Positions 47,066 to 57,298 of a DNA stretch of 64,000 nucleotides are shown piece after piece (position 1 is the first letter of the stretch; every line of letters starts with the position of its first letter). Both the position numbers and the translations under genes were made by a program. Origin of the DNA: Isochrysis galbana (taxonomy: Eukaryota > Haptophyta > Isochrysidales > Isochrysidaceae); contig CM030942.1 in NCBI GenBank assembly GCA_018136815.1, positions 285,551-349,550 on the forward strand. The letters run 5' to 3'. The notes under the pieces were generated by a model, which saw only the letters and a program-made list of their open reading frames with translations, made no database searches and was not told the DNA's origin.

Positions 47066-47454
47066 AGAAGAGAGAAGAGAGACGCGCGGCGGGTCTCACT
47101 TCCTCGCGCTGCCGTCCTTTGCATCAGATGAGAAGAGAGCCATGTAAGATTAGTCTCGCAGGCTCCCACTCCCGTCCTCCCTCTCTGTGAGTTCTTCTCT
47201 TGAGTCCCCCTCCCTTTCTTCCTCCTCGCCTCCTCCTGCTCCTCCTCCTGCTTCTTCTTCTCCTTCTTCTCTCCCTTCTCTCCCTCCTCTCTTTCTCTCT
47301 CCCTCCCCCTCTCTCTCATACACACAAACACACATATACATACATAAACACAGATTCACACTTATATTCACATACTCTCCCTCTCTTCCTCTCTCTCTCT
47401 CTGCCCCTGCCTTCTCTCTCCCCCCTCGGCCTCTCCCCTCCGCCCCCTCCCGCG

Positions 47455-49175
47455 ATGCGCCGCCTGCTGCTGCTCTCCCTGGCCTCCCTCTCCTCCTCCT
47501 CGCGCGTAGCTCCACGCGCGAGCGTGCGGCTGTGCGCCTTCTCGGTGGGCGATGAGGTCAAGGTGCTCAGCGAAGCCACCTTCTTCCACGTGCCTAAGAA
47601 CAAGGCTGGCTTCGTGGCCAAAGGGCTGACGGGCGTGGTAGAGAGGGTATACCAGCCGGAGAAGGAGAAGCTCTCGCCGGTCCACCCCGTCGTAGTCAGC
47701 TTCAGTGAGCCCACAAAGTGGAAGGTGAAAACGAGCCACGAAGAGGGAGGGGAGGCGGCGGGGGAGAGGGGAGGAGGGAGGGAGGGAGACGAAGGAGATG
47801 GTTGGGAGCGGCCATGCAAGTGGAGGGAGGGAGCGGGAGAGAGTGGTGAGGAGGAGGGCCGTGCTTCCTTCCCACTGCTTCCTACGGCTCGTGCACCCAC
47901 GATCTCGCTTGCACAGAGCCGACCAAGTGGGGGAGCAACGGGTGAAAGTGTGAGGTGGGTATGGTGAGGTTAGCGAGTGTGCGGCTTTTTCCCTTGGATG
48001 GAAAAGGCGAGGGAGAGGAGGCTGCTGGCACATGATGGCACAACGCGTGGGCGATGGAGAAGAAGAGGGGCCCTTCCATCCTTAGATCACCAAGTGGTGT
48101 GGCGAGGAAGAGGGCCCCCGTGCGGAGGGTGGACTGGAAGGCTGGGGGGCGATGGGGGAGGGGTGCTGACCACGCGGGCCCTGGTATGCAGCTGCTCGGC
48201 CCCCGCCCCCCTTCCCCCTTCCTCTCTCACCGCTTTGTACCTATGCAGATGGGAGTGTCCACTGATGCCCTCATTGTGCGACGAAATGTAGGCCCACTTC
48301 GAATTCGAGGAACTCGCGTTGGCGTCGAGCGACGAGTCCAACGTGCGGATCCCCACTGTGCTGGCGAGCAAGGAGGTCGAGACATGCACATTGCGCGATG
48401 GCTCGCCATGCGATCAGGTGCACTTGCCGCGCCTCGGCGCTCGCCTCCCGCCGCCTTCTTTCTCCTCGTGCATCAGTCACGCCCGTTTGATTCGCACACA
48501 TAGCCGCGCCGCCCGCCTGGCACGTTGCGGATGCGCCTCCTATCGCGTGCCTGCCGCCCGCCAGGTGGGCGAGTTCATGACACCGATCGAGCGTGCTGTC
48601 GTGCTGTCGCCTGAGATGCCGATGCGCCAGGCAGCGGAGCTCCTAAACAAGAACTCTATCACTGGTGCACCCGTCGCTATCGACGGCAAGTTGGTCGGCG
48701 TGCTCACGCAGTTCGACTTCCTCTACCTCGAGAACAAGGCGGACGCGTCGCAGGTGCTTATAGCGCGCTGGTTTCTCCATGCACGCCGGTGGTCATGGCG
48801 GTTCACCTGTGCGGACGCTTGCCTCTCCGCTACACCGCGCGCCGCACCAGCCGCGTGAGCGCTCACGCTCTCCACCCCCTCAACCCTCAGCTTGAGTCGG
48901 GCAAGTGGCGAGATGCTGTCTCCAAGTCGCTCGCCGGTACTGTTGCAGGCGCCATGTCGCGCAATCCAGTGGCCGTCTCGCCGTCCTCCGACATGTCATC
49001 GGTGGCGGGGTTGATGGTCCGCCGTCGGTTTAACCATGTACCGGTGATCGACGACGCCGGGATAATTGTCGGGATTCTCACCTCGCCCGACGTCTTGAGG
49101 CACGTGCTACTGCGGCTTTCTGATGCCGAGAAAAGTGTCGATAAGGCCAAGGGCGAGGCGCCTGCTGCGGCGTAA
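47455..49175 (+). CDS. FTR-variable-chain-like domain fused to a CBS pair, probably plastid
   Basis: Exons are 47455-47724, 48292-48417, 48565-48753 and 48891-49175, all phase 0 and GT-AG, about 289 residues. The start MRRLLLLSLASLSSSSRVAP is a signal/transit-like leader. Residues about 30-100 (SVGDEVKVLSEATFFHVPKN, GLTGVVERVY, LSPVHPVVVSF, TKWKAHFEFEEL) follow the pattern of the ferredoxin-thioredoxin reductase variable subunit, an SH3-like barrel. Residues about 133-275 are two CBS motifs (VGEFMTPIERAVVLSPEMPM, GAPVAIDGKLVGVLTQFDFL, AGAMSRNPVAVSP, HVPVIDDAGIIVGILTSPDV), which bind adenylates. Plant plastid CBSX proteins with one CBS pair are reported to modulate thioredoxins, so the fusion suggests energy-status input to the thioredoxin system. 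This is inferred: no catalytic FTR subunit is in the window, and the FTR-like call rests on motif reading. Confidence 0.75.
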
Positions 49176-50107
49176 TTGGGAGAAGAGCGCCCGCGGTCTA
49201 CCAGGGGCATGCGGGCGGGCTCTATCGCGGGCCACGCCGAGCGCAGTCGGGTGCGCATGTGGTTCGGCGCACGCAGGACATACCTCACGCGCCGGCTAGA
49301 GCTAGCAACCACCCTGCTTCTTGTGCAACGTTGGCCTCGGCCAGGACTTGAGGCATACGCGTGGGACGACGAGGCGCATATTGCTCACACGGCGTGGGGC
49401 GCGCCCTCAGGGCATCATGGACCACTTGGTGTGCAGATGCCGAGCACGGCGGTCCTTGCGGTCCAAGGCACGCGCTTCCAGCTATTTGCGTGCTACCGAC
49501 TGCTCACCTTAGTTGTGGTGGAGAGGTTTCTATTTATGGCCGAGCTTCACTCCTCTTCCGCTGTTGTCCGGGCTTTTCTGCATTGTGCAGCCGGACGGAC
49601 CGCTAGTGCAAAGCCTCATTCCCTATCCCGATGCTTCCACGTGAGCCCGCGAGAGGCCGCCTTTCTGTAGTCACTTTCTCCCTTCCTTCTACTCTACGTT
49701 TTGTCTTCCCGAATTGTCCGTTCAACTACGATCTGATCGCTTGGCGCTTGCCTCTAGCTAGAACTGGCTACCGGAGCATGTGCGCCTGCATGCACTAGTG
49801 GAGTTGCTGCTACTGCGTGCATGCGCCTGCATATTGCACATCACGCAGCACCCCTTTCGTTTGCCCTCGTTCCCATTCCTTCCGCCCATAACCCGACGTT
49901 ATTAATCGCTGCACTCGCTACAGCTAATAGCCCGGTCACTCACTCATTTTAACCACTATTTCCCACCTCCCCTGGGTGTCCAAGGATTCCTTAGGGTCCC
50001 CCCCTACCTGCCCCGCCAACTCCCTCCCCCCTCCGAACGACCCCCTCCCGCCCCACGAAGGGCAATGGCGTCGGTGAGGGACCCCCCTCCCTTCCCCCGC
50101 GTGTGGC
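49176..50107. other. 3' flank and intergenic; no gene recognised
   Basis: A 165-codon frame directly after the CBS gene stop (49176-49670) has no recognisable motif and is probably 3' UTR. Confidence 0.4.
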
Positions 50108-50391
50108 TGTGGAAATCAAAGCCTCAGCTTGGATTGTAACGAGATGAACGAGATGTAACGAGATGGCCTGATGGCCCGACGACGAGATGAACGAGATGGC
50201 CTTGATGGCCCGACGAGATGAACGAGATGGCCCGAGGGCCTGACGAGATGAACGAGATTTTCGGGCAACGGAACTGGACGAGGAGTTTCCCCACTAAGCT
50301 TGGTCGTAATGCGGTGAAACCGTTTTCGAGACAAGCGGGAAACCGGGGCGGAAGGAACTGGCAAGGAAGCCGGCAGGAAGGCAGAGGAAAT
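50108..50391 (+). repeat. Long direct repeat, copy 1
   Basis: Nearly identical to 50910-51185. It starts gtggaaatcaaagcctcagc and contains a minisatellite of aacgagatg/gatggcc units, then ttttcgggcaacggaactgg and ggaagccggcaggaaggc. The copies are about 800 bp apart, which could represent LTR-like ends or a segmental duplication. Confidence 0.9.
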
Positions 50392-50402
50392 GTCTTGGCA
50401 AG

Positions 50403-50545
50403 GCGACGGAGGCAGGATTTTAACAGTAGGCGGAGTGCGGAATTTTAACGGTAGGAAGGCAGGAATTTTAACGGTAGGAAGGCAGGATTTTTAACGGTAG
50501 GGAGGCAGGATTTTAACTGTAGAAGAAGAGCGTGAAATTTAACTG
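50403..50545 (+). repeat. Minisatellite of ATTTTAACNGTAG units
   Basis: Six or so units of the type caggattttaacggtaggaa with a period of about 24-28 bp. Confidence 0.85.
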
Positions 50546-50599
50546 TAGAAGAAGAGCGGAGAGGAGAAGGAGCGGGGCTCGAACTGCAGAGCGCTCCGT

Positions 50600-50671
50600 C
50601 CGGACTCGAACTCGCGACCCAGAGCAAAAGGTTGGTAGAGGCGGTGGGTTGAACCACTATGCCACGCGAGA
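50600..50671 (-). repeat. tRNA-like sequence, probable SINE head
   Basis: On the minus strand an A-box (TGGCATAGTGG, 50654-50664) is followed after about 40 nt by a B-box-like GAGTTCGAGTCC (50602-50613). This is the internal RNA polymerase III promoter layout. The loop CTTTTGC would put a TTT (Lys) anticodon in place, but anticodon, T and acceptor stems pair poorly. A functional tRNA is therefore unlikely and a tRNA-derived SINE or relic is preferred. Confidence 0.45.
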
Positions 50672-50909
50672 ATTTACGTAGCCATAGGGCCGATGGGAAG
50701 GGCTGAGAACCGCCCTATATACTCTAGGTTTTTTTCTTCTTTTTCACTCTTCTTCTTCTTTCTTCCTCTGTTCTTTTTTACTGTTTTACTGTTTTTCTTT
50801 ACTGTTATTTCTTTTTGCCTCTGAGACATCGCGAATGCGACACCCCCCGACTTAATCACGAGCGTTCTCGCGAGCCTTCTGCAAGCGGAATCCTTATGTC
50901 TCTAAATTG

Positions 50910-51185
50910 TGGAAATCAAAGCCTCAGCTTGGATTGTCGTAACGAGATGAACGAGATGTAACGAGATGGCCTGATGGCCCGACGACGAGATGAACGAGAT
51001 GGCCTTGATGGCCCGACGAGATGAACGAGATGGCCCGAGGGCCTGACGAGATGAACGAGATTTTCGGGCAACGGAACTGGACGAGGAGTTTCCCCACTAA
51101 GCTTGGTCGTAATGCGGTGAAACCGTTTTCGAGACAAGCGGGAAACCGGGGCGGAAGGAACTGGCAAGGAAGCCGGCAGGAAGGC
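50910..51185 (+). repeat. Long direct repeat, copy 2
   Basis: Copy of 50108-50391, differing mainly by a 3-bp insertion near 50937. The sequence between the copies holds the minisatellite, the tRNA-like unit and a T-rich stretch (50727-50815). Confidence 0.9.
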
Positions 51186-51225
51186 GAACGACGAAGAGAA
51201 GCCTAACGAGCGTCGATTCGCGAAT

Positions 51226-51475
51226 GCGACAACGAGGTCTGTCTGCCCTCGTTGTGCCGACCCCTCTGTCGCATGTCTGCGCGTTGCTGATTTGCTCTGG
51301 TGCCGACGTCTGACCGTCCGTCCCGGTGTGGTTAGTTTTCGCTCTGTTTGGTTTAGTTTGTGTGGTTCTGTTCCCTTAACTCTCTTGAGTCCATGCGTTG
51401 TAGTCCCTCGTGCCTACCTCGGGCCTAAGAAGTTCTCATTCTCATTCTCTCGCTTCCACTAGCTCGCTAGCTAGC
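51226..51475 (+). repeat. Dispersed repeat, inverted partner at about 27905-28160
   Basis: See the partner entry. This copy lies just upstream of the ORF at 51549, so the pair may be the 5' region of a repetitive gene or element family. Confidence 0.8.
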
Positions 51476-51548
51476 CTCGTCCCTACCCTCCGACGCCCCT
51501 CGTCGTAACTCGCCGACTTTCCGCCTACCTCATCGCTCGCTGCGTCCA

Positions 51549-51806
51549 ATGGCAGGCATGGTCAGACCCGACTCCTACTACGATTTGTCAGACATCTACC
51601 CGTCAACAGCAATCAACGAACCTTCTACGGCCGCGTCAGCTGCCGGCTCGGTCGAACGGCCCTCTGCCTACGAGCCTGTAGTCATCGCGTGTTCGACAAG
51701 GGGGCGACAAGCAGCGGACGGCGGCGTTCATTCGGGAGCCAGCGCGGCACCCCCGACCCCGACGGCCAAACAGAAGAAAAAGAGAAAAACGAAAGAGGGT
51801 TTTTGA
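51549..51806 (+). CDS. Short ORF ending at the edge of a putative insertion, unrecognised
   Basis: The 85-codon frame starts MAGMVRPDSYYDLSDIYPST, is Ser/Thr/Ala-rich and ends in a basic run (KQKKKRKTKEGF) exactly where GTTTCAC-rich sequence begins. It may be the front part of a gene truncated by the insertion, or the first exon of an element gene. No family is recognised. Confidence 0.3.
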   Translation: MAGMVRPDSYYDLSDIYPSTAINEPSTAASAAGSVERPSAYEPVVIACSTRGRQAADGGVHSGASAAPPTPTAKQKKKRKTKEGF

Positions 51807-52187
51807 GAAGGTTTCACTCGGGTTTCACTCCGGGGTTTCACTTGCTCGACTACCGAGTAAAGCTGGGTGAAACCCGAGGAAAACAACGTTCTGCAAAAGG
51901 GAAACAGCGTTCTGTTGGCCGCGAGGGGTTTCACTGCGCCGTAAGAGGCTCCCGCGGGAACGGGTGGACCGCGGGGGGGCGCGCCCTTCTCTCGCGCGAG
52001 ATGCGCGCCTCGCGCCCCCCCATGGAGCCCCCAGAGCTCCCCATGCCCTCTCGGCGCTCACCGCCCGCGCTCACGCCGCTCGAAGCCGCGAGAGCCGAGT
52101 TCACATGGCCTGTGCGCTTCTAGCGCGACGGCTCCGATCGCATGGGGCCGTCACAATGGAGCCCTTGGCAGTCGGAGCGCGCGCCGA

Positions 52188-52485
52188 GCTGAGGGCGAGC
52201 AGCGAGGGTGAGGATGGGAGGAGGGAAAGTGATGGGGAGCCGGAGGGGGAGGGTTGTCACGATGAGAGGGGAGGGGAGGGAGAGAGAGTGAGCAGCTTAG
52301 TAACAGCGATAGCGACATCGAGAGATCGAAGGAGAGGGAGAGGCAGAGCGATGAGGTGCGCGCGCGGAGCTGAGGGCGAGCGACGAGGATGAGGATGGGA
52401 GGAAGGAAAGTGAGGGTGAGGGGGAGCTGGAGGGGGAGGGTTGTCACAATGAGAGGGGAGGGGAGGGAGAGAGACTGAGCAGGTG
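52188..52485 (+). repeat. Purine-rich tandem duplication, unit about 180 bp
   Basis: gagctgagggcgagc, gaggatgggagga, ggagggggagggttgtcac and atgagaggggagggga appear in the same order at about 52188 and 52369. Confidence 0.85.
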
Positions 52486-52745
52486 AGCGATAGTGAGAAT
52501 GACATTGAGAGATCAAGGGAGAGGGAGAGGCAGAGCAATGGTGAGAGGGAGAGGAACAACCCAAGACCCCTTTCTAGCAGATGGCTTAGTCTTTGTTGCA
52601 CTGCATGTGGGTGGTAGTGTTCCTTAGCATCTGGACAATGTGGAGTGTGTGTTCTATTGTTCCACTGTGCTTGGAAAATTGGGAAATCAATAAATGCATC
52701 CTCTCAAGCATAGGGACCGAAATGTCCTTAAACTACCACAGGATG

Positions 52746-52903
52746 CATGATGCGTTACGTGTAACTCTCTTTATGAGAGACCGTGCCTTGCATTCCTGTG
52801 AGTTACCATCACCCACGGTCTTGAGGGGTGGGGTAGCCTTGCACAAGATCCAACCTCATGATGCGTAACGTGTAACTCCCTCTGGGAGACCGTGCCTTGA
52901 GTG
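52746..52903 (+). repeat. Diverged direct repeat
   Basis: The units gatgcgttacgtgtaactct...gagaccgtgccttg (about 52748-52792) and gatgcgtaacgtgtaactcc...gagaccgtgccttg (about 52860-52900) flank a region without a recognised gene. Confidence 0.75.
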
Positions 52904-53130
52904 TTGTGACCAAGGCTACCCACTCACCCTTCTTTTTCTCAATTGTTCCTCAAGCGCCCTCCTCAGCCCAGCCTCACAAGCAGCATGCATGCCCCCCCAA
53001 GCTATATGGGGGGGGGGGGGGGGGCACCTGCCACTGCAAAAGACAAGTTTCACTGGCTCAGATGGAGAGCGAGATGATGGGTTAGCCCCTGGTGGGCTCC
53101 TAGCCCCGGACCCCCCCCCCCCCAAAGGGG

Positions 53131-53480
53131 GGGGGGGGATAATCGACAAAGGATGGAATCTAGAATTCCCCCCCTGCCCCCTGGAGCTCCCTAGGGGGGG
53201 GATAATCGATAAAGGATGGAATCTGGAATCTAGAATTCCCCTCCTGGAGCTCCTTGGGGGGGATAATCAATAATCGATAAAGGATTGAATCTGGAATTCC
53301 CCCCCTGGAGCTCCCTAGGGGGGGATAATCGATATTGATAAAGGATGGAATCTGGCGGAATTCCCCCCCTGGAGCTCCCTAGGGGGGGGATAATCGATAA
53401 AGGACGATGGAATCTAGAATTCCCCCCCCGGAGCTTCCTAAGGGGGGGATAATCAATAAACGATAAAGGATGGAAATCGG
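53131..53480 (+). repeat. Satellite-like tandem array, about six units of 55-70 bp
   Basis: Each unit contains GGGGGGATAATCGATAAAGG, then atggaatctagaattcccc and the palindromic ggagctcc/cctagg. Unit boundaries vary by small indels. Confidence 0.9.
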
Positions 53481-54642
53481 AATTCCACGGCACGCTGGGT
53501 CAAGGAGGATGAGGACCGGGAGAAGGACACAAGTGCTCGCGTCTCGCGTCCATAAGCCGACCACAAGCAGGTGAAGGGCACGTTCCTCGGCGAGAACTTC
53601 CCGGGCACGTTCCTCGGTGATGTCGGGGCATTCCTCCGGGTGGCTAGTCTTTTCACCAACATGCATACGTGCTTGTACGGTAGCATTATTTCCCACAAGT
53701 TTGGTATGAAACCTCCTGCCCTTCAGACATCAGACATACATGGCTGGGGGGCCCTTTTGATAGGTGATGGTCCTCCCCGTGTCCCGTGTAGCCTCACTTA
53801 CAATGTAACATAAACAACTGTATTAGTAGTGTTAGAAGTGATGCTAAGAGGCTGAGGCCTCAAGTTCGGGTTCTCTTCGACAAATACCACCATGAAAAGC
53901 TTCCGCCAATTTCTAGTTGCACAGCCCCCCCCCTCCCCTTGCCCCCCCCCCCCCCTTCCCCCCTCGCCCCCTACCCCCTACTCCCTCTTCTCCCCCCCCC
54001 CCCCCATGTTACCGTTGGTCGGGTGTTATCCTTGGTCCTTTGTAACCGTGTGACGGTGTTGTTCTCATACTTGACGGTGTGTTCGATTCCTAGTCTTCCT
54101 CCTAGTCGCAGTAGTTGGGCGCTCGGTGCGAGTTCGATGCGAGTGTGTGTTCGGAAGTCGTTGGTCTCGACACACAAAACTTTTTGGTTTGGTCGACGTC
54201 GCACGCCTGCGCGGTCGGCGCGCGCTCCATCGCTGCAACTATAACAATGGTTTCTCGAGAGAGGGAGAGAGAGAGGGAGAGAGGGAGGGAGGGAGGGAGG
54301 GAGGGAGGGAGGGAGGGAGGGAGGGAGGCGAGAGAGAGAGAGAGAGGGGGGGGGGGGGGGGGAGTTGTAACTTATAACAGAAGTCGGTGGCCAGCGGGGG
54401 GGGGTGTAAGAATCGGGTGCTTCATCGTATGCCTTTATTGGACTTACAGGATAGGGTTTGATGATTTAACTATTAATATTAGGCAAAGGCACACGGGTGA
54501 CCAGGGCCCATGGCTGCGCTGAAACAAGCAAATACACGCCAACGAGTAGCAAGTAGACAGACACGCTGCGAGTGCACGCCTTCGGCGCCATGCTCGGAAG
54601 GCGAAAGGGCCTCGCGAGTACAGTGTTACGCTCAACAATCAA
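53481..54642. other. No recognised gene; low-complexity DNA
   Basis: It includes a short duplicated gggcacgttcctcgg, poly-C runs (about 53926-54005), a GGGA repeat (about 54287-54329) and poly-G (about 54347-54361). A plus frame at 53571-53813 shows no family motifs. Confidence 0.45.
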
Positions 54643-56100
54643 CTAAGGGCCGGCAGAGGGGCGGTTCACTTGGAGGATCTGCTGCATCAATTGCATCATT
54701 GCGGCCTGCTGCTCCATCATCATTTGCTGCATTCGCATTGCGTTTTGCGCTTCACGTTCCGCGCGCGCATCTTCACGAAGCTCCCGCTCGCGCTCGCGCT
54801 CCATGGTGCGCCGCTCGTGTTCTCTTTGAGCTTCAAGCCGGGCTTCGTCCATCTTGATTTCATGTTCGAGGCGCACCGCTTCGAGCCGGGACTTCTCCTC
54901 CAAGCGCTGCGCCTCAGCCTCCTCACGCGCCACCTGCCGCGCCTCACGCGCCTCCTCCACCGCAACGCTGCGCTCCGCCACGTGAGCTTGGTGTGCTTGG
55001 CGCTCTCGCTTAAGTAGGCTGTCCTCGCGCTTGGACAGCATGAATTCCGCGAGGATTTCCCGGGTGCTCGCCGGCGCCCCGTGTGCCCTCTTCGCCTTCT
55101 TCGCCTTGGACGCGGTCGACGAAGGCGCCGAACGCACCTTGACAAGCCATTGCTTGCCCTCGTCGTCCGGCTCCTCCAGGGTGTACCCTGCTGGGCGTTT
55201 GGAGGGGTCTTCAATGAGCATTTGGGGAGTGAGGCACGGGTCCTCACCGCTTTCGACGACTCCGATCACGTAATCCTCGAGCCCAATGCGCTCCGGCCCG
55301 CTTGTGCTGCTGGCGTCGTCTTTGTTGTTCTTAGCCGCGCCGTTTTCCGCCGCCTGCAGGGCGGAGGGCACGTGATGGGTGATGGCAGCCAACTCGCGCT
55401 GGTGGGGTGCGAGGGGCCGGGGCACATGTGCGTCTACTCACGTGCAATTCTTCCTCGCTGAGAGCCTTGTGTGCGGCCCGAGCCGCGGCGTCTTGCGCGG
55501 TGCCGGCCGCGCGGTCGGCTTCCTTGAGCATTTTGACACGTGCCGCCTCGTCGTTTGCCATCCTGTAGATCTCCGCCACTTGCACGATGAGCTGTTCGTA
55601 CTCTGTGAATTTCTCCGACTTGGTGTCCTCCACTTGCGTTGGATGGTCGACTTGTACGGGCTCTCGCTGCTCCTTGCCCTGGGTGTACAAGTGAGCCCCT
55701 TCCTGCAATACGATCGCGAACGAAGTGGAGACGGTGAGCAGTGGAACTGAAGCGCATGCACCCTGCCCACGCGTAGCGCGCGCTACGCCGGCGCCGGCGC
55801 GTGCTTTCTTCGACCTGGGAACCCAGCCAAGCCCAGCATGCGCGCACACACCTTCAGCCACCTCTTCAGGGAGCTCAGCACTGACGTGTAGGGGCTGGGG
55901 AAAACGTCCCCAAACTCCCTGAAGCTCTCGTCCAGCAAGGTGAGCGTCAGGATGCCGTCGGTCTTGTTCGTCCATGCGTGCGCCTGGGTGTGCTTCTCGC
56001 CGTCCCTTGACTTGCCCTCCTTGAAGGTCATGAAGGCCTTCGGGCCGCAGTCGATCACCTGCTTCAGCAGAGCGATCTTCCGCGGCTCGGTCCAATCCAT
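54643..56100 (-). CDS. Myb/SANT-like DNA-binding protein with a long coiled coil, three exons
   Basis: Exons on the minus strand are 56100-55852, 55702-55442 and 55353-54643, phase 0, about 406 residues. Coding may extend upstream (AEADDANKKWR precedes the ATG in frame after gaacgcag). The N-terminus MDWTEPRKIALLKQVIDCGP, then HAWTNKTDGILTLTLLDESF and SVLSSLKRWLK resembles the trihelix/Myb-SANT-like domain common in DNA transposons such as PIF/Harbinger and in derived host genes. The last exon carries AAENGAAKNN, a linker, then about 100 residues of Glu/Arg/Ala-rich coiled coil (such as EEAREARQVAREEAEAQRLE) and a Met/Gln-rich end. It probably binds DNA as an oligomer. Its place between GTTTCAC-rich ends suggests an element gene. 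Family-level function is inferred. Confidence 0.6.
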
Positions 56101-56440
56101 GCGCCACTTCTTGTTCGCGTCGTCCGCCTCGGCCTGCGTTCACGGCGTGCCGGGAGAGGGCGAGAGTGAGGTGATGATAGGTGAGGTTGGTGTGCGCGCG
56201 CGGGCTCGCGTGGCCCCGGTGCCGCCGCACCCCCACCCTTTCGCTCCCAGGGTGGCGGGCGCAAGCGCACCGCCATCGCTCGCGGAGAAGCAAAAAACTG
56301 GTAGTGAAACCCGCCAGAGTTGTTCTTCGCGCCCACTGGGCGGAGTTAAACAAACATGGTTTCACCGAGGTTTCACTCCGCGTTTGAAGTCAAACGCGGA
56401 GTGAAACCTTGGTGAAATCGGAGTGAAACCCCTGCAAAAA

Positions 56441-57298
56441 ACCCCGGAAATCTCTCGTTTTCCACTGCTCTCTGTGTCCGCAAGAATCATACTATGACTG
56501 TCTACTCTGGAGTATTTGAACTTCCAAAAATGGATCTCCCAAGATATTTACAGGTTCAGCCACATACTCAGTAAAGGATCCCGAAGGGAAGCCTCGCGGA
56601 ATCTCCCCGAATTCTCTCTTCTTCTTCTTTGCCACGTGGAGTGGGCATCCCTCGCCATTCCCTCAGTAGATGTAATGAAATGGCTTGAGAAGAGGGAAAA
56701 GAGCGGGAGAGAAGAAAGTCATGGGGAGCAGCAGGCTCCCCCCCCCTCTCTAGGCCCAGCGCGCCCCACCGCCGTATCACTCTCTTTATGTAATTCTGGG
56801 AAGAGACAGAATTCTGTAATTCGGGTGAGGATGCAGGAGAAATGCTCAAGAGAGACACGACACACCACCGGACGACTGACGCCAACAAACCTCTCGAGCG
56901 CTTTCTTACGGTCTTTCCTCCGTCTATTTCATAAATGTGTGGGGTGTCTCCCTGGAAGAATCTCTCTCTCGTAGCGATTCCAGAAACAACGCCGCGTAAA
57001 AGGAGGAAGAACGGTACAGGAGAGAACATATACAATATGAGTGAGGAGAGAGAGAGAGAGGGAGAGAGAGAGAGAGAGAGGGAGAGGGGGGGGGGGGGGG
57101 GGGGGGAGGGTGAGAGAGAGAGAGGAGAGAGATCAAGAGAAAGAGAGAAAGAGAGAAAGAGAGAAAGAGAGAAAGAGAGAGGGGGAGGGAGAGAGAGGAG
57201 AGAGAGTAGAGAGAGAGCCACCGCCCTCTCCCTGCTGGCCTTCCGGTTCCTCCCCCGCCCTTCCTCCCCACCCCCAAACCCCCCCACCTTCCGCCCCA
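56441..57298. other. Intergenic and purine-rich leader of the FYVE-ABC1 gene
   Basis: No gene recognised to about 57030. From there (GA)n tracts and a poly-G run (about 57087-57106) lead into a CT/C-rich leader just before the ATG at 57299. Confidence 0.45.

Larger units (their letters stand above)
51800..56440. mobile_element. Putative 4.6-kb element with GTTTCAC-rich inverted ends and a Myb/SANT-like gene
   Basis: The left end reads ggtttttgagaaggtttcac, followed by two more GTTTCACTCs. The right end, read inward, is ggttttttgcaggggtttca, also followed by repeated GTTTCACTCC copies, including a hairpin near 56375-56402. Similar sequence, opposite orientation and subterminal repeats suggest terminal inverted repeats of about 45 bp. 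The interior has tandem satellites and one gene (54643-56100). No target duplication or transposase was confirmed. Confidence 0.4.

Noticed and set aside
49176-49670. Separate 165-residue gene after the CBS protein
   Set aside because: It starts on the base after the stop codon, has no motifs and is best read as 3' UTR.
50600-50671. Functional tRNA-Lys gene
   Set aside because: A and B boxes fit, but the anticodon, T and acceptor stems pair poorly. Listed as a tRNA-like relic instead.
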